Source: Desulfobacteraceae bacterium
Lineage (GTDB): Bacteria; Desulfobacterota; Desulfobacteria; Desulfobacterales; Desulfosalsimonadaceae
NCBI GenBank assembly: GCA_027353395.1
Contig: DAIEHU010000004.1
Location: 1 to 24,772, forward strand
Length of the DNA: 24,772 bases
Direction of reading: 5' to 3'
Shown here: positions 1 through 8,840 of the stretch, in pieces
Numbering within the stretch: position 1 is the stretch's first letter
Layout: every line of letters starts with the position of its first letter
Program-made: the position numbers and the translations under genes
Notes under the pieces: generated by a model
Told to the model about the DNA's origin: nothing
The model's input: the letters and a program-made list of their open reading frames with translations, nothing else
Database searches by the model: none

Positions 1-894
1 CACCCGGGGTTCCAGAATTTCCGCAAGTATCTGCCGGGGAAGCTTTCGAGCGGCGGCGCCGTTGACATCCGCAATCTCGATGGTCTCTTCATTTTTAACT
101 TTATCGGCCACGCAGGTGCCGTATTTCAGCTTGATTTTCTCCGCTTCCGCGAGCGGGGTTCTGAGCCCCACGGAAATATCATTGGTCATGTTATTGCCCC
201 CAAGGGACAGGACGAACGTATGCTTGATGTTATTATTCGAAAACACCGCCATATCCGTGGTGCCGCCCCCGATATCAATGATGGCGGTGCCAACTTCCTT
301 TTCTTCCTTCGTCATGACCGCCTCGCTCGACGCGATGGGTTCCAGTATGATATCGCAGATATCCAGACCGGCCTTATGGCCGCATTTGATAATATTCTGG
401 ACCGAGGTGACCGCGCCGGTGACGATATGGATGCGGGCCTCCAGCCGGACGCCCGCCATGCCCACCGGATTTAAGATCCCCGGCTCGCCGTCCACGATGA
501 ATTCCTGGGGCAGCACATGAATGACTTCCCTGTCCATGGGAATCGCCACCGCCGTGGCCGCCTCCACCACCCGGTCCACATCCGCCTGGGTAATTTCATT
601 GCCCTTGATGGCGATGATGCCGTTGCTGTTAAAGCCGGTGATGTGTCCTCCGGCAATACCGGCGTAAACGGAAGAAATTTCGCATCCCGCCATCATTTCA
701 GCTTCCTTGACCGCTTTATTGATCGACTCCACCGTGGATTCAATGTTCACCACCACCCCTTTGCGCAGCCCCAGCGATGGATGGGTGCCAATCCCGATAA
801 TATTGATGGTTTCCCCAGACAATTCCGCCACAACAGCGCAGATTTTGGTCGTGCCGATATCAAGACCGACAATAATTTCTTCCTGATTTTTCAA
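1..894 (-). CDS. ftsA: Cell division protein FtsA, N-terminal part (runs off left edge)
   Basis: FtsA is the actin-like ATPase that tethers FtsZ filaments to the inner membrane and recruits later divisome proteins. The visible 298 codons start EEIIVGLDIGTTKI (phosphate-1 motif), then show the FtsA hallmarks GGHITGFNSNG, HVLPQEFIVDG and IDIGGGTTDMAVF. The family is usually about 410-420 residues, so roughly the last quarter lies outside the window, including the expected C-terminal membrane-targeting helix. I chose the TTG start at 894-892: it follows the ftsQ stop (898-896) by one base and sits 6 bases after a perfect AAGGAGG. It is the last gene seen in the dcw operon; ftsZ would be expected next, off the edge. 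Identity is very secure. The TTG start is strongly supported by the ribosome binding site and by the in-frame residues that follow. Confidence 0.96.
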   Translation of the reverse strand, partial: MKNQEEIIVGLDIGTTKICAVVAELSGETINIIGIGTHPSLGLRKGVVVNIESTVESINKAVKEAEMMAGCEISSVYAGIAGGHITGFNSNGIIAIKGNEITQADVDRVVEAATAVAIPMDREVIHVLPQEFIVDGEPGILNPVGMAGVRLEARIHIVTGAVTSVQNIIKCGHKAGLDICDIILEPIASSEAVMTKEEKEVGTAIIDIGGGTTDMAVFSNNNIKHTFVLSLGGNNMTNDISVGLRTPLAEAEKIKLKYGTCVADKVKNEETIEIADVNGAAARKLPRQILAEILEPRV

Positions 895-895
895 A

Positions 896-1762
896 TTAAA
901 CCTCCTTTTTATCTTTTTCGGAATCTTCCGCGATGCCGGGTTTTGCGACAACGCTGTCCGGGTTTCTGAGATCCATTTCCTCGATGAAGGGGATATGCGC
1001 ATCGGTGGAAAGATACGATAAAATCCGTCCCAGCCGGCTACATTTGACATCATAGTCGCCGTATCCGAGTTTCACCATCCTAACCGGGCCATCCCCCTCC
1101 AGTTGCAATGTCAATCCCATTTCCTTGTCGATGAGAATATGTTTAATGTTGACCTTGGTAAAAACGCCGCCAGGCGTATTTCCAACCTTCAATATTTCAA
1201 GAACGGACGATATGAAAGGTGAGCCAGGTGTTTCCGCCGATTTCCAGTCGGAATAATCAACGCCGGAAACCACCGGCAAACCGGCGGCCTCGGAAGACGT
1301 CGCCTCCTTGAAAATGACACCGTCGGTATTGATCAGAAATTGCTTGCCGAAATCCACCACGGCCAGAGGCTTTTGTTCGCAGATGCGAATCGATATAATT
1401 CCTGCGGGTGTTCTCGCAATTTCCGCCTTCGTGATCCAGGGATAGGCGAGCAGTTTTTTCTGGATATTTTTTAAATTCATGGACAGGAAATTATCCCCTT
1501 CCTTGATTTTCGCCGCTTCCAGAATCTGTTTTTTTGTCAGATGCGCGCATCCGTCCACGGATATGGTATCCACCCGGAAATAATCGCACTGGGTGATAAA
1601 ATCATGAATAAAGATAAAAAACAGGGCCATGCATGCGATCAGCAATGTGACAAAGACCGTTTTGATGAAAAAACGCATGCGGTGCTGAATGGGCACGGGG
1701 GCTTTTTTCTCCTCCGGCTTGCGCTTATATCGATTTTTTTTGACCTTGTTAAATCCCAGCAA
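896..1762 (-). CDS. ftsQ: Cell division protein FtsQ (POTRA domain)
   Basis: FtsQ is a bitopic inner-membrane protein that joins FtsL/FtsB to the rest of the divisome. The 288 residues have a basic cytoplasmic tail (1-30), one transmembrane segment at about 32-53, and a periplasmic POTRA domain at about 62-131. This is followed by the FtsQ-type beta region containing QFLINTDGVIF. The C-terminus is charged and probably disordered. The start is TTG at 1762-1760, after a GGAAG-type ribosome binding site 6 bases upstream; no ATG precedes the conserved region. The start lies inside the end of murB (in the restored murB frame the overlap is 14 bases), and the stop is one base before ftsA, implying translational coupling on both sides. 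No ddl gene is inserted before it, unlike in E. coli. Confidence 0.93.
   Translation of the reverse strand: MLGFNKVKKNRYKRKPEEKKAPVPIQHRMRFFIKTVFVTLLIACMALFFIFIHDFITQCDYFRVDTISVDGCAHLTKKQILEAAKIKEGDNFLSMNLKNIQKKLLAYPWITKAEIARTPAGIISIRICEQKPLAVVDFGKQFLINTDGVIFKEATSSEAAGLPVVSGVDYSDWKSAETPGSPFISSVLEILKVGNTPGGVFTKVNIKHILIDKEMGLTLQLEGDGPVRMVKLGYGDYDVKCSRLGRILSYLSTDAHIPFIEEMDLRNPDSVVAKPGIAEDSEKDKKEV
901..907 (-). promoter_or_regulatory. Strong Shine-Dalgarno that fixes the TTG start of ftsA
   Basis: The minus strand reads AAGGAGG followed by TTTAAT and the TTG start codon. It lies inside the last codons of ftsQ. No ATG is available near the conserved N-terminus of FtsA, so this site decides the start. 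A perfect ribosome binding site before a weak start codon would allow substantial FtsA translation within the operon. Confidence 0.85.
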
Positions 1763-2703
1763 TTTTCACTTCCGGCTCCAGCATAATGTTGAACTTTTCA
1801 AATACCGTCTCCCGCACGATTTCCATGAGCTTCAAAATATCTGCGGCGGACGCGCCTCCCTGATTGACAATATAATTGCCATGCATGGGGGATACTTCAG
1901 CCCCCCCCCACCTTCAAGCCTTTTAATCCCGCGAGATCAATCAGCTTTCCCGCAGGTTCGCCATCTTCCGGATTTTTGAAAAAACAGCCCGCGCTCGCCA
2001 GGTGGACGGGCTGAGCGGCTTTTCGCTTTTTTAAGAGCATATCGGCTTCCGCCGCCAGGGTTTCCGGAACGCCCGGGGCCAGGATGAAATGACCGTCAAC
2101 AATCGCACAGTCATTTAAATCAACATGCGCCGCATCCGTCACGGTCATCCGGCGATAGCCGAATCGCAATAAAGACGCGGGCACCCGGCGGCTTTCACCG
2201 TCCAAGCCAATCACCCGGATACTGGCCAGCACACTGCCAATGGCCCCGATGACGGTGCCGGCGTTCATCCGAATCGCGCCGCCGACCGTTCCCGGAATTC
2301 CCATCGCAAAATTCATCCCCGAAAGCCCCTTTTCAATGGCATACCGGCACAACGCATTCAACTTAGCGCCCGCCATCGCGCAAACCGTTGCGGCATCAAT
2401 CGTTGAAATTTCCGTCAGACGGCCGGTCATCGCGATCACAACGCCCTGAACCCCGCCATCTTTCACCAGCAAGTTGGTTCCTCCGCCAAGAATCAGAAAC
2501 GGTAACCCATTGCCGTGGAGCAGCGGCATCAGAAACGCCAGGTCATTCTCATCCACCGCCGCGATCCATGCGTCCGCAGGCCCGCCCACCTTAAAGTAAG
2601 TATGGCGGGACATGGGTTCATCAAACCGAATGCGATCATTGAAACGCTGCCGCAATTGTTTTTTAAGTGCTGATGCGATCATTAGAATCCACGCAAACAC
2701 CAT
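1749..2703 (-). CDS. murB: UDP-N-acetylenolpyruvoylglucosamine reductase MurB, with apparent frameshift
   Basis: MurB reduces UDP-GlcNAc-enolpyruvate to UDP-MurNAc with NADPH and FAD in the cytoplasm. The N-terminal part shows MSRHTYFKVGGPAD, LGGGTNLLV (FAD site), GIPGTVGGAIRMNAG and SAGCFFKNPEDG, where Cys replaces the usual Ser proton donor. The frame hits TGA at 1899-1897, just after nine G on the coding strand (C9 at 1901-1909). With eight G the reading continues as GGAEVSPMHGNYIVNQGG and ends LEPEVKIAGI with TAA at 1751-1749. That gives a normal 317-residue MurB and restores the catalytic Glu. As written, the product is 268 residues and lacks that residue. A homopolymer error is likeliest for an essential gene; a real mutation or slippage is possible. 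The start ATG directly abuts the murC stop; ATG at 2682 is an alternative, and neither has a good ribosome binding site. Confidence 0.93.
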
Positions 2704-4077
2704 TTAACGGTTCAGCTCGGTCAAGAGGGCTTCCCCAGTTTTCCACACATCACCCGCGCCCAATGTCAAGACCAGATCCCCAGGCCGGACGATTTTCTTT
2801 AAATGCCGGACGGCGTCAGAAGACGTGTCAACACAGGCGACATCTTTGTGTCCATGACTCTTAATCCCTTCAGAGAGCATGGCATGATCAATCCCCTCAA
2901 TGGGGTCTTCGCCCGCCGCATACACCGGCAGCAGCACCAGCACATCGGACTGGTAAAACGCCCGGGTGAACTCATCATATAGCGCCTGAGTTCTGGTATA
3001 GCGGTGGGCCTGAAAGGCCACCACCAGACGACGTCCCGGCCAGCACTGACGAACCGCTTCGAGGGTGGCCTTGATTTCCGTTGGGTGATGCCCATAATCG
3101 TCTATCACCTTGATCCCGGCTGCTTCGCCTTTGATTTCAATCCGCCGCCGGACCCCCTGCAACCGTTCCAGCGCGTATTTAATCCGTTCAAAGGGAATTT
3201 CCAGTTCCAGGGCCACACAAATACTGGCCAGCGCGTTATAGACATTATGACTTCCCGGCATGTTCAACACCACTTCGCCCAAAGGTACGCCTTTGGAAAA
3301 AACGGCAAACCGGCTTTGCAGCCCGTCAAACACAATATCCCTGGCCTGAAGGTCCGCCTGGGCGCTCTGGCCATAGGTGACAAACCGTTTTTTGATCTTC
3401 GGGATAATATTCTGCACCGGCTCATTGTCAAGACACAGCACCGCCAGCCCATAAAACGGGATGCGGTCGATAAAGCTTAAAAATACGGACTTGATGTTTT
3501 CAAGGTTCCCATAAAAATCCACATGCTCAAGATCGATATTGGTCACCACGGCGATGGTGGGGGAAAATTTCAAAAATGAACCGTCACTCTCGTCTGCCTC
3601 CGCGACGATATAGTCCCCGCCGCCCAGCACGGCATTGGTGTTGATGCTCTTTAGTTTCCCGCCAATCACCACAGTGGGGTCCAGTCCGCCATCGGCCAGA
3701 ATCCCGGCCAGCATGGAGGTCGTGGATGTCTTTCCATGGGCGCCGGCCACCGCGATGCTGTATTTAAGGCGCATGAGCTCCGCAAGCATTTCAGCCCTTG
3801 GGATTACGGGAATGGATGCTTCCAGAGCGGCCCGGACTTCCGGGTTGTCTGGCCGGATGGCCGATGAGATCACCACAACATCCACGCCTTTGATATGATC
3901 GGATGTGTGCCCATTATAGATGGTCCCGCCCAGCTTAATGAGCCGGTCGGTAATGTCGGACATGGCGGCGTCCGATCCGGATACCCGGTAACCGAGATTA
4001 AGGAGCAATTCAGCAATGCCGCTCATGCCGATGCCGCCTATGCCCACAAAAAAGATATGATATTGTTTTCGATACAT
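2704..4077 (-). CDS. murC: UDP-N-acetylmuramate--L-alanine ligase MurC
   Basis: MurC adds L-Ala to UDP-MurNAc using ATP, the first Mur ligase step, in the cytoplasm. The 457 residues match the family length. Domain 1 opens with FFVGIGGIGMSGIAELL (Rossmann-like, UDP-substrate site). The central ATPase domain has the P-loop GAHGKTSTT at 112-120 and NIDLEHVDFY. The C-terminal domain carries DDYGHHPTEI, AFQAHRYTRT and LTLGAGDVW, all MurC signatures. The gene begins 27 bases after murG and its stop abuts the murB ATG. There is no clear ribosome binding site before the ATG, so expression probably relies on translation from murG. Confidence 0.97.
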   Translation of the reverse strand: MYRKQYHIFFVGIGGIGMSGIAELLLNLGYRVSGSDAAMSDITDRLIKLGGTIYNGHTSDHIKGVDVVVISSAIRPDNPEVRAALEASIPVIPRAEMLAELMRLKYSIAVAGAHGKTSTTSMLAGILADGGLDPTVVIGGKLKSINTNAVLGGGDYIVAEADESDGSFLKFSPTIAVVTNIDLEHVDFYGNLENIKSVFLSFIDRIPFYGLAVLCLDNEPVQNIIPKIKKRFVTYGQSAQADLQARDIVFDGLQSRFAVFSKGVPLGEVVLNMPGSHNVYNALASICVALELEIPFERIKYALERLQGVRRRIEIKGEAAGIKVIDDYGHHPTEIKATLEAVRQCWPGRRLVVAFQAHRYTRTQALYDEFTRAFYQSDVLVLLPVYAAGEDPIEGIDHAMLSEGIKSHGHKDVACVDTSSDAVRHLKKIVRPGDLVLTLGAGDVWKTGEALLTELNR

Positions 4078-4104
4078 GAGGCCGCTTAATATATAAAATA
4101 AAGG

Positions 4105-5268
4105 TTATCCGGCGTTGGCCGTTTGGGCTCCGGGGTTGATAATCCGGTAAATATCATCAACGATTTTATCCGCGGCATCCGGACGGCTGAATTGCCGTAT
4201 CTTTTCCCCGAGATTTTTTAGGGCATCCGGATGGCTGGCATAATGGTTGATTCTTTCCGCCAGAAGTTCTCCGGTGAGATCCGCCTCCAGAATCATTTCA
4301 GCAGCGCCGCCGTCCACAAGGGCTTTGGCGTTAAACACCTGATGGTTGTCCGTGGCAAACGGAAACGGTATAAACACAGTGGGTTTGCCCGCCGCCGTTA
4401 ATTCCGCCGCCGTCGTCGCTCCGGACCGGCAGATCACCAGATCCGCCGCCCGGTAACGGGCGGCCATATCCTCAAAAAAAGGGGCCACCTCATGGCGTAT
4501 TTTCTTCTGCTGATAAGCACTTCGAACCATCTCCGCATCACTGACGCCGGTCTGGTGCACCACCATGCAGTGTTCCGAATCTTTTACAAAATCCATTGCT
4601 TCCAGCATCGCCATATTGATCCGGTGCGCGCCCTGGCTCCCGCCGGATACCAGAATCGTGAATCCCGGATTTTTTTTATCCGATAAGGCCGGTGCGCCTG
4701 TTTTCATCATTGCCTGCAATATCTCATCGCGGACCGGATTGCCGGTGAAATAAACCTTTTCCGGGGCGTTGAAAGTGGTATCCGGAAACGATACGTAAAT
4801 GCGCTGGGCCAGACCGGCCAGCATCCGGTTGGTCAGGCCGGGAATGCTGTTTTGTTCACAGATGGCCCTGGGAATCCGCAATATCCAAGCACCCAGAACC
4901 ACCGGACCGGCGGAGTAAGCACCCATGCCGATAACGACATCCGGCTTGAACGCCGCCAGCAGCAGCAGGGAATCCAGCAATCCTTTGGGCAGCTTCATCA
5001 TGGAACTGAGTTTTGCAAATACGCCTTTGCCCTTGATCCCTTCCGCTGAAATCCGTTTTGTTGAATAAGGGGTATTGGCCAGCACGGTTTCTTCTATCTT
5101 TTTCCCGCTGGTCACAAACAGGATTTCCGTGTTTTCCGCTCTTTTGACAAAAGCTTCGGCGATGGCGATGCCGGGAAACAGATGTCCGCCCGTGCCGCCT
5201 CCGGCGATCACCACCTTTAGCGCCCGGACGATGGCGGATTGATTTTTTACCGTTTCTGAGAGGCCCAT
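4105..5268 (-). CDS. murG: MurG, lipid II-forming GlcNAc transferase
   Basis: MurG transfers GlcNAc from UDP-GlcNAc to lipid I at the inner face of the membrane, giving lipid II. The 387 residues contain the N-terminal GGGTGGH loop at 23-29 with HLFPGIAIAEAF, the second glycine-rich loop VSGGSQGAHRIN, and the sugar-nucleotide segment CRSGATTAAELTAAGKP followed by IPFPFATDNHQ. This is a GT-B fold of family GT28. The chosen ATG at 5268 overlaps the end of ftsW by 22 bases and gives about 18 residues before the core strand. Most MurG proteins start only a few residues before the loop, so a later GTG (LKVVIAGGG region) cannot be excluded. No strong ribosome binding site is seen for either. Confidence 0.96.
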   Translation of the reverse strand: MGLSETVKNQSAIVRALKVVIAGGGTGGHLFPGIAIAEAFVKRAENTEILFVTSGKKIEETVLANTPYSTKRISAEGIKGKGVFAKLSSMMKLPKGLLDSLLLLAAFKPDVVIGMGAYSAGPVVLGAWILRIPRAICEQNSIPGLTNRMLAGLAQRIYVSFPDTTFNAPEKVYFTGNPVRDEILQAMMKTGAPALSDKKNPGFTILVSGGSQGAHRINMAMLEAMDFVKDSEHCMVVHQTGVSDAEMVRSAYQQKKIRHEVAPFFEDMAARYRAADLVICRSGATTAAELTAAGKPTVFIPFPFATDNHQVFNAKALVDGGAAEMILEADLTGELLAERINHYASHPDALKNLGEKIRQFSRPDAADKIVDDIYRIINPGAQTANAG

Positions 5269-6371
5269 ATATTCATCAATACGCCCATTAAGCCCAGGTT
5301 AATGACCAGGGACGACCCCCCGTAACTTAAAAACGGCAGGGTTAATCCCTTGGTCGGAAGAAGGCTCAGGTTCACAGCCATATTAATGACCGCCTGCAGG
5401 GTGATGGACACGGTGATGCCCAGGGCGAGCAAGGAACCGAAAAAATCCCGTTCCGTTTTTGCGATATTGAGACCCCGCCACAAAATGATCAGATAAAGGC
5501 CCATCACGATCAACACCCACCGCAGGCCGCCTTCTTCCCCGATGACGGAAAAAATAAAATCCGTATGAGGGTCCGGAAGGTAAAAAAGCTTCTGATACCC
5601 CTGGCCGAAACCTTTTCCCCACAAACCGCCCGAGCCAAACCCCATCAGCGAATGAATCACCTGATATCCTTCGCCTTTGGGATATTGCCAGGGATTCCAG
5701 AACGACAAAACCCTTCTCAATCTATAAGAGCTTGAAAATATAAGATAGACAGCCGCCGGAAGCACCACGAGAAGCGCAGTGGTGATCAGTTGCCGCGGGC
5801 TGACCCTGCCGGCGAACATCATGAGCCATCCCATCATCCAGAACAGGACCACGGATCCGTAATCCGGCTGAAGCAGAATCAGGACGGAAAACAGACTTAA
5901 CACCGCCACATGGGGCATAAAACCGATGGTAAAGGATTCAATGCGGTCCTGTTTTTTGGTGATGGAATAGCCCATAAATACAATCAGGGCGAACCGCGCC
6001 AGTTCGACGGGCTGAAACCGGAAATAAAAAAATTCAATCCACCGGACCGAGCCTTTCACCTGATGGCCCATGCCTTCAAGCAACACCACCACCAGGAGTC
6101 CCATCGCGCCGGCGAACAGGAGATACGACGTCCGGCGATACATCTGGTAGGGGATATATCTGCCGATCAGAAACGCGATAATGCCAAGGCATGCGGATAT
6201 CAACTGCCTGTTGAAAAAATAATATTCATTTTTGTAATCATGAAGCGCAATGGCGCTGCTGGCGCTGTACACCATGGCGATACCGATTCCCGTGAGCAGA
6301 AGCACCGGCAGCAGAATGGTCACGTCATAGGACAAAGCGGCTGTTTTCTGATCCGTCTGTTTCATCATCAC
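5247..6371 (-). CDS. ftsW: FtsW, septal peptidoglycan glycosyltransferase (SEDS family)
   Basis: FtsW is the SEDS-family polymerase that works with FtsI to make septal peptidoglycan from lipid II. The 374-residue protein is a polytopic membrane protein, opening with SYDVTILLPVLLLTGIGIAMVYSAS. It carries FRFQPVELARFALI, QPDYGSVVLFWMMGWLMMFAG and, near the C-terminus, the family signature TKGLTLPFLSYGGSSLV. The longest reading starts at GTG 6371, but ATG codons follow at 6368 and 6365. The ATG at 6368 overlaps the murD stop by one base and is at least as likely. Its 3' end overlaps murG by 22 bases. Placement between murD and murG is the standard dcw position and argues against the paralogue RodA. 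Confidence 0.96.
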   Translation of the reverse strand: MMMKQTDQKTAALSYDVTILLPVLLLTGIGIAMVYSASSAIALHDYKNEYYFFNRQLISACLGIIAFLIGRYIPYQMYRRTSYLLFAGAMGLLVVVLLEGMGHQVKGSVRWIEFFYFRFQPVELARFALIVFMGYSITKKQDRIESFTIGFMPHVAVLSLFSVLILLQPDYGSVVLFWMMGWLMMFAGRVSPRQLITTALLVVLPAAVYLIFSSSYRLRRVLSFWNPWQYPKGEGYQVIHSLMGFGSGGLWGKGFGQGYQKLFYLPDPHTDFIFSVIGEEGGLRWVLIVMGLYLIILWRGLNIAKTERDFFGSLLALGITVSITLQAVINMAVNLSLLPTKGLTLPFLSYGGSSLVINLGLMGVLMNIWASQKR

Positions 6372-7726
6372 CGACCTGTTAATTGCGCGATTGATCTGAC
6401 AAAATCATCCCCCCGATGGGCATAACTGGTATACATGTCAAAACTGGAGCAGGCCGGCGACAGCAGCACGGTATCGCCGCTGACGGCGGTTTCCGCGGCC
6501 AGCGCGACGGCTTCCCGCATATCGCCGGCCCGGACAACGGGCACCGTGTCCTTAACCACCGATGCTATCTTTTCCGCGGCTTCGCCCATAACAATCACCT
6601 GCTTGACGCAACGGGCCATCTGGGACTTCAGGCGTTCATAGCTTCCGCCTTTGTCCCGCCCCCCCATAATAAGGACTACGGGGCCGGAAAAGGATTCCAG
6701 CGCCCGGACCACGGCATCCACATTGGTCGCCTTGGAATCATCCACAAAAGCCACCCCATCCCTGGTATCCACATATTCCACCCGGTGATGAAGGCCTTGA
6801 AAAATCTTCAAGGCGCCATTGATTCCCGCCATCGTCCCTCCGGCAGCCAGTGCCGCAAGCCCCGCGGCGGCGGCATTTTCAAGATTATGCCGCCCTTTAA
6901 GGGGAATATCTGAGCAATCCACGGGCTGATTCCCGTCATCCGGGGTATGGAACCAGAGTGTCTGGCCGTCAATCCAGGCCCTGTTATCGACCATTTGCGT
7001 ACAGTTAAACGCAAATTTAACGGCTGGCATCTTTCCCGATACAGCGAGAATGGCCGGGTCCGCCGCATTAATGACGCAGACGTCTCCGGATTCCTGATTT
7101 GCAAAAATTCTGGCCTTGGACCGGGCGTAATCGTCAAAATCCGCGTATCGCTCCAGGTGATCATCCGTAATGTTTAAAATCACACTGACATGAGGCCGGA
7201 ACCGGTCGATGGTATCCAGCTGAAAGCTGCTGATTTCCGCCACAATAAAGTCAACCCCGTTCTGGTGATCGATGAATTCGATGAGCGGCGTTCCGAGATT
7301 GCCGCCGGTCAGGACATTGAAACCTGACAGCCGGAGCATTTCCCCCAGGAGCTCCGTGGCGGTTGACTTGCCGTTGGTGCCGGTAATGGCAAGGATGGGC
7401 GTATGGAGAAACCGGTACGCCAGCTCGATTTCCCCGATCACCGGAACGCCTTTGGCCTTTGCCCTCGCCACCGGACCGATGGTGTGGGGTACGCCCGGAC
7501 TGAGCACGATCAAATCCGCATCTTCAAATGTGCCGGATTCATGGCGTCCCAGCTCGATGGAAACGCCCAACGCATAGAGCTCCGGCAACACGGCTTGAAG
7601 TTCCTCAGGCCCGCGGGTGTCCGTTACCGTCACCGAACATTCCCGGGAAACCAGAAATTTGGCAACGGAAACGCCGGATCTGCCCAGCCCAACCACCACG
7701 ATATGTTTGTTTTTGAGGTCCATCAC
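6368..7726 (-). CDS. murD: UDP-N-acetylmuramoylalanine--D-glutamate ligase MurD
   Basis: MurD adds D-Glu to UDP-MurNAc-L-Ala with ATP, in the cytoplasm. The 452 residues begin HIVVVGLGRSGVSVAKFL (UDP-substrate domain). They carry the P-loop TGTNGKST at about 115-122, ITDDHLERY, and the C-terminal signatures FVDDSKATN and LIMGGRDKGG, which are typical of MurD and not of MurC, MurE or MurF. SPACSSFDMYTSYAHRGDDF closes the protein as expected. The longest frame starts at GTG 7726; the ATG three bases later (7723) is the more likely start. Spacing from mraY is about 10 bases, and the stop overlaps the ftsW start. Confidence 0.96.
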   Translation of the reverse strand: MMDLKNKHIVVVGLGRSGVSVAKFLVSRECSVTVTDTRGPEELQAVLPELYALGVSIELGRHESGTFEDADLIVLSPGVPHTIGPVARAKAKGVPVIGEIELAYRFLHTPILAITGTNGKSTATELLGEMLRLSGFNVLTGGNLGTPLIEFIDHQNGVDFIVAEISSFQLDTIDRFRPHVSVILNITDDHLERYADFDDYARSKARIFANQESGDVCVINAADPAILAVSGKMPAVKFAFNCTQMVDNRAWIDGQTLWFHTPDDGNQPVDCSDIPLKGRHNLENAAAAGLAALAAGGTMAGINGALKIFQGLHHRVEYVDTRDGVAFVDDSKATNVDAVVRALESFSGPVVLIMGGRDKGGSYERLKSQMARCVKQVIVMGEAAEKIASVVKDTVPVVRAGDMREAVALAAETAVSGDTVLLSPACSSFDMYTSYAHRGDDFVRSIAQLTGR

Positions 7727-7735
7727 ATTAATTTT

Positions 7736-8815
7736 CTATCTTAGCTTTAGGGTGCTGATGGCGAACAGCGCCAGGATGATCGCGATAATCCAGAACCTGA
7801 CGATTACCTTGGATTCCGGCCATCCCTTCAATTCAAAATGGTGATGCAAGGGAGCCATGCGGAAAATCCGCTGGCCCTTCGTCAGCTTGAAATAGCCCAC
7901 CTGAAGGATGACGGACATGGCTTCCATCACAAAAAGGCCGCCCACCAGAACCAGCAGGATTTCCTGCTTGGTGATCACCGCAATGATTCCCAGGAGCGCC
8001 CCCAGGGGCAATGACCCCACATCACCCATGAAAATCTGGGCCGGATATGCGTTAAACCATAAGAACCCCAGGCCCGCGCCGGCGATGGCCCCGCATATGA
8101 TGGTGGCTTCTCCGCATCCGGCCACATAATTGAGCTGAAGGTACGCGGCGATTTTCACATGACCCGTCACATAGGCGAACAGCATATAGGTCGAGGCGGC
8201 GATGATCACGGGCCCAATGGCCAGACCGTCCAGTCCGTCGGTGAGATTGACGGCGTTTGAAGCGCCCACGATCACCAGAATGACGAAAAGGATATACCAC
8301 GGTCCCAAAACCGGGGTTGCGGTTTTAAAAAAAGGGATCGTCACCTGAGAATGGAATCCCGGATATTTATAAATGATGAATCCGGCGATTCCGGCGATCA
8401 ACACCTGAAGCAGAAACTTTCCCCTGGCGCTTAATCCGGTATTGCGTTTTTTTATCTGTTTCAGGTAGTCATCGGTAAAACCAATGGCGAAATATCCGGC
8501 CCCTACAAACACAATAATCCAGATATAGATATTGGTTAAATCCACCCACAACAATGTTGACACCAGAATGGACAAAAGAATCAATATGCCGCCCATGGTC
8601 GGAGTTCCGGCTTTGCTTCGATGGCTCTCCGGCCCGAGTTTCCGGATATACTGGCCGATCTGTTTTTCCGTAAGCATGCGAATCATGTAAGGCCCCAGGG
8701 CGAAAGAAATCATCAAAGCGGTTAAGCTGGCGCAGATGGTGCGAAACGTGATATAGCGGAACACGTTTAGCGCTGAAAAATCCGCCTGAAACAGATTAAA
8801 CAGATGATACAGCAT
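7736..8815 (-). CDS. mraY: Phospho-N-acetylmuramoyl-pentapeptide transferase MraY
   Basis: MraY moves phospho-MurNAc-pentapeptide from UDP to undecaprenyl phosphate, making lipid I in the inner membrane. The sequence has the family blocks HRSKAGTPTMGG, the catalytic region FTDDYLK, NAVNLTDGLDGLA, FMGDVGSLPLGALLG and the C-terminal MAPLHHHFELKGWPESKV, with many hydrophobic helices (about ten expected). I place the start at ATG 8815, giving MLYHLFNLF and 359 residues, the usual MraY beginning and length. An in-frame TTG at 8830 would add five residues (MLGIF) but has no family support. The gene lies 25 bases after murF and about 10 before murD. Confidence 0.97.
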   Translation of the reverse strand: MLYHLFNLFQADFSALNVFRYITFRTICASLTALMISFALGPYMIRMLTEKQIGQYIRKLGPESHRSKAGTPTMGGILILLSILVSTLLWVDLTNIYIWIIVFVGAGYFAIGFTDDYLKQIKKRNTGLSARGKFLLQVLIAGIAGFIIYKYPGFHSQVTIPFFKTATPVLGPWYILFVILVIVGASNAVNLTDGLDGLAIGPVIIAASTYMLFAYVTGHVKIAAYLQLNYVAGCGEATIICGAIAGAGLGFLWFNAYPAQIFMGDVGSLPLGALLGIIAVITKQEILLVLVGGLFVMEAMSVILQVGYFKLTKGQRIFRMAPLHHHFELKGWPESKVIVRFWIIAIILALFAISTLKLR

Positions 8816-8840
8816 GAAAATACCCAACAATAAATAAGGC

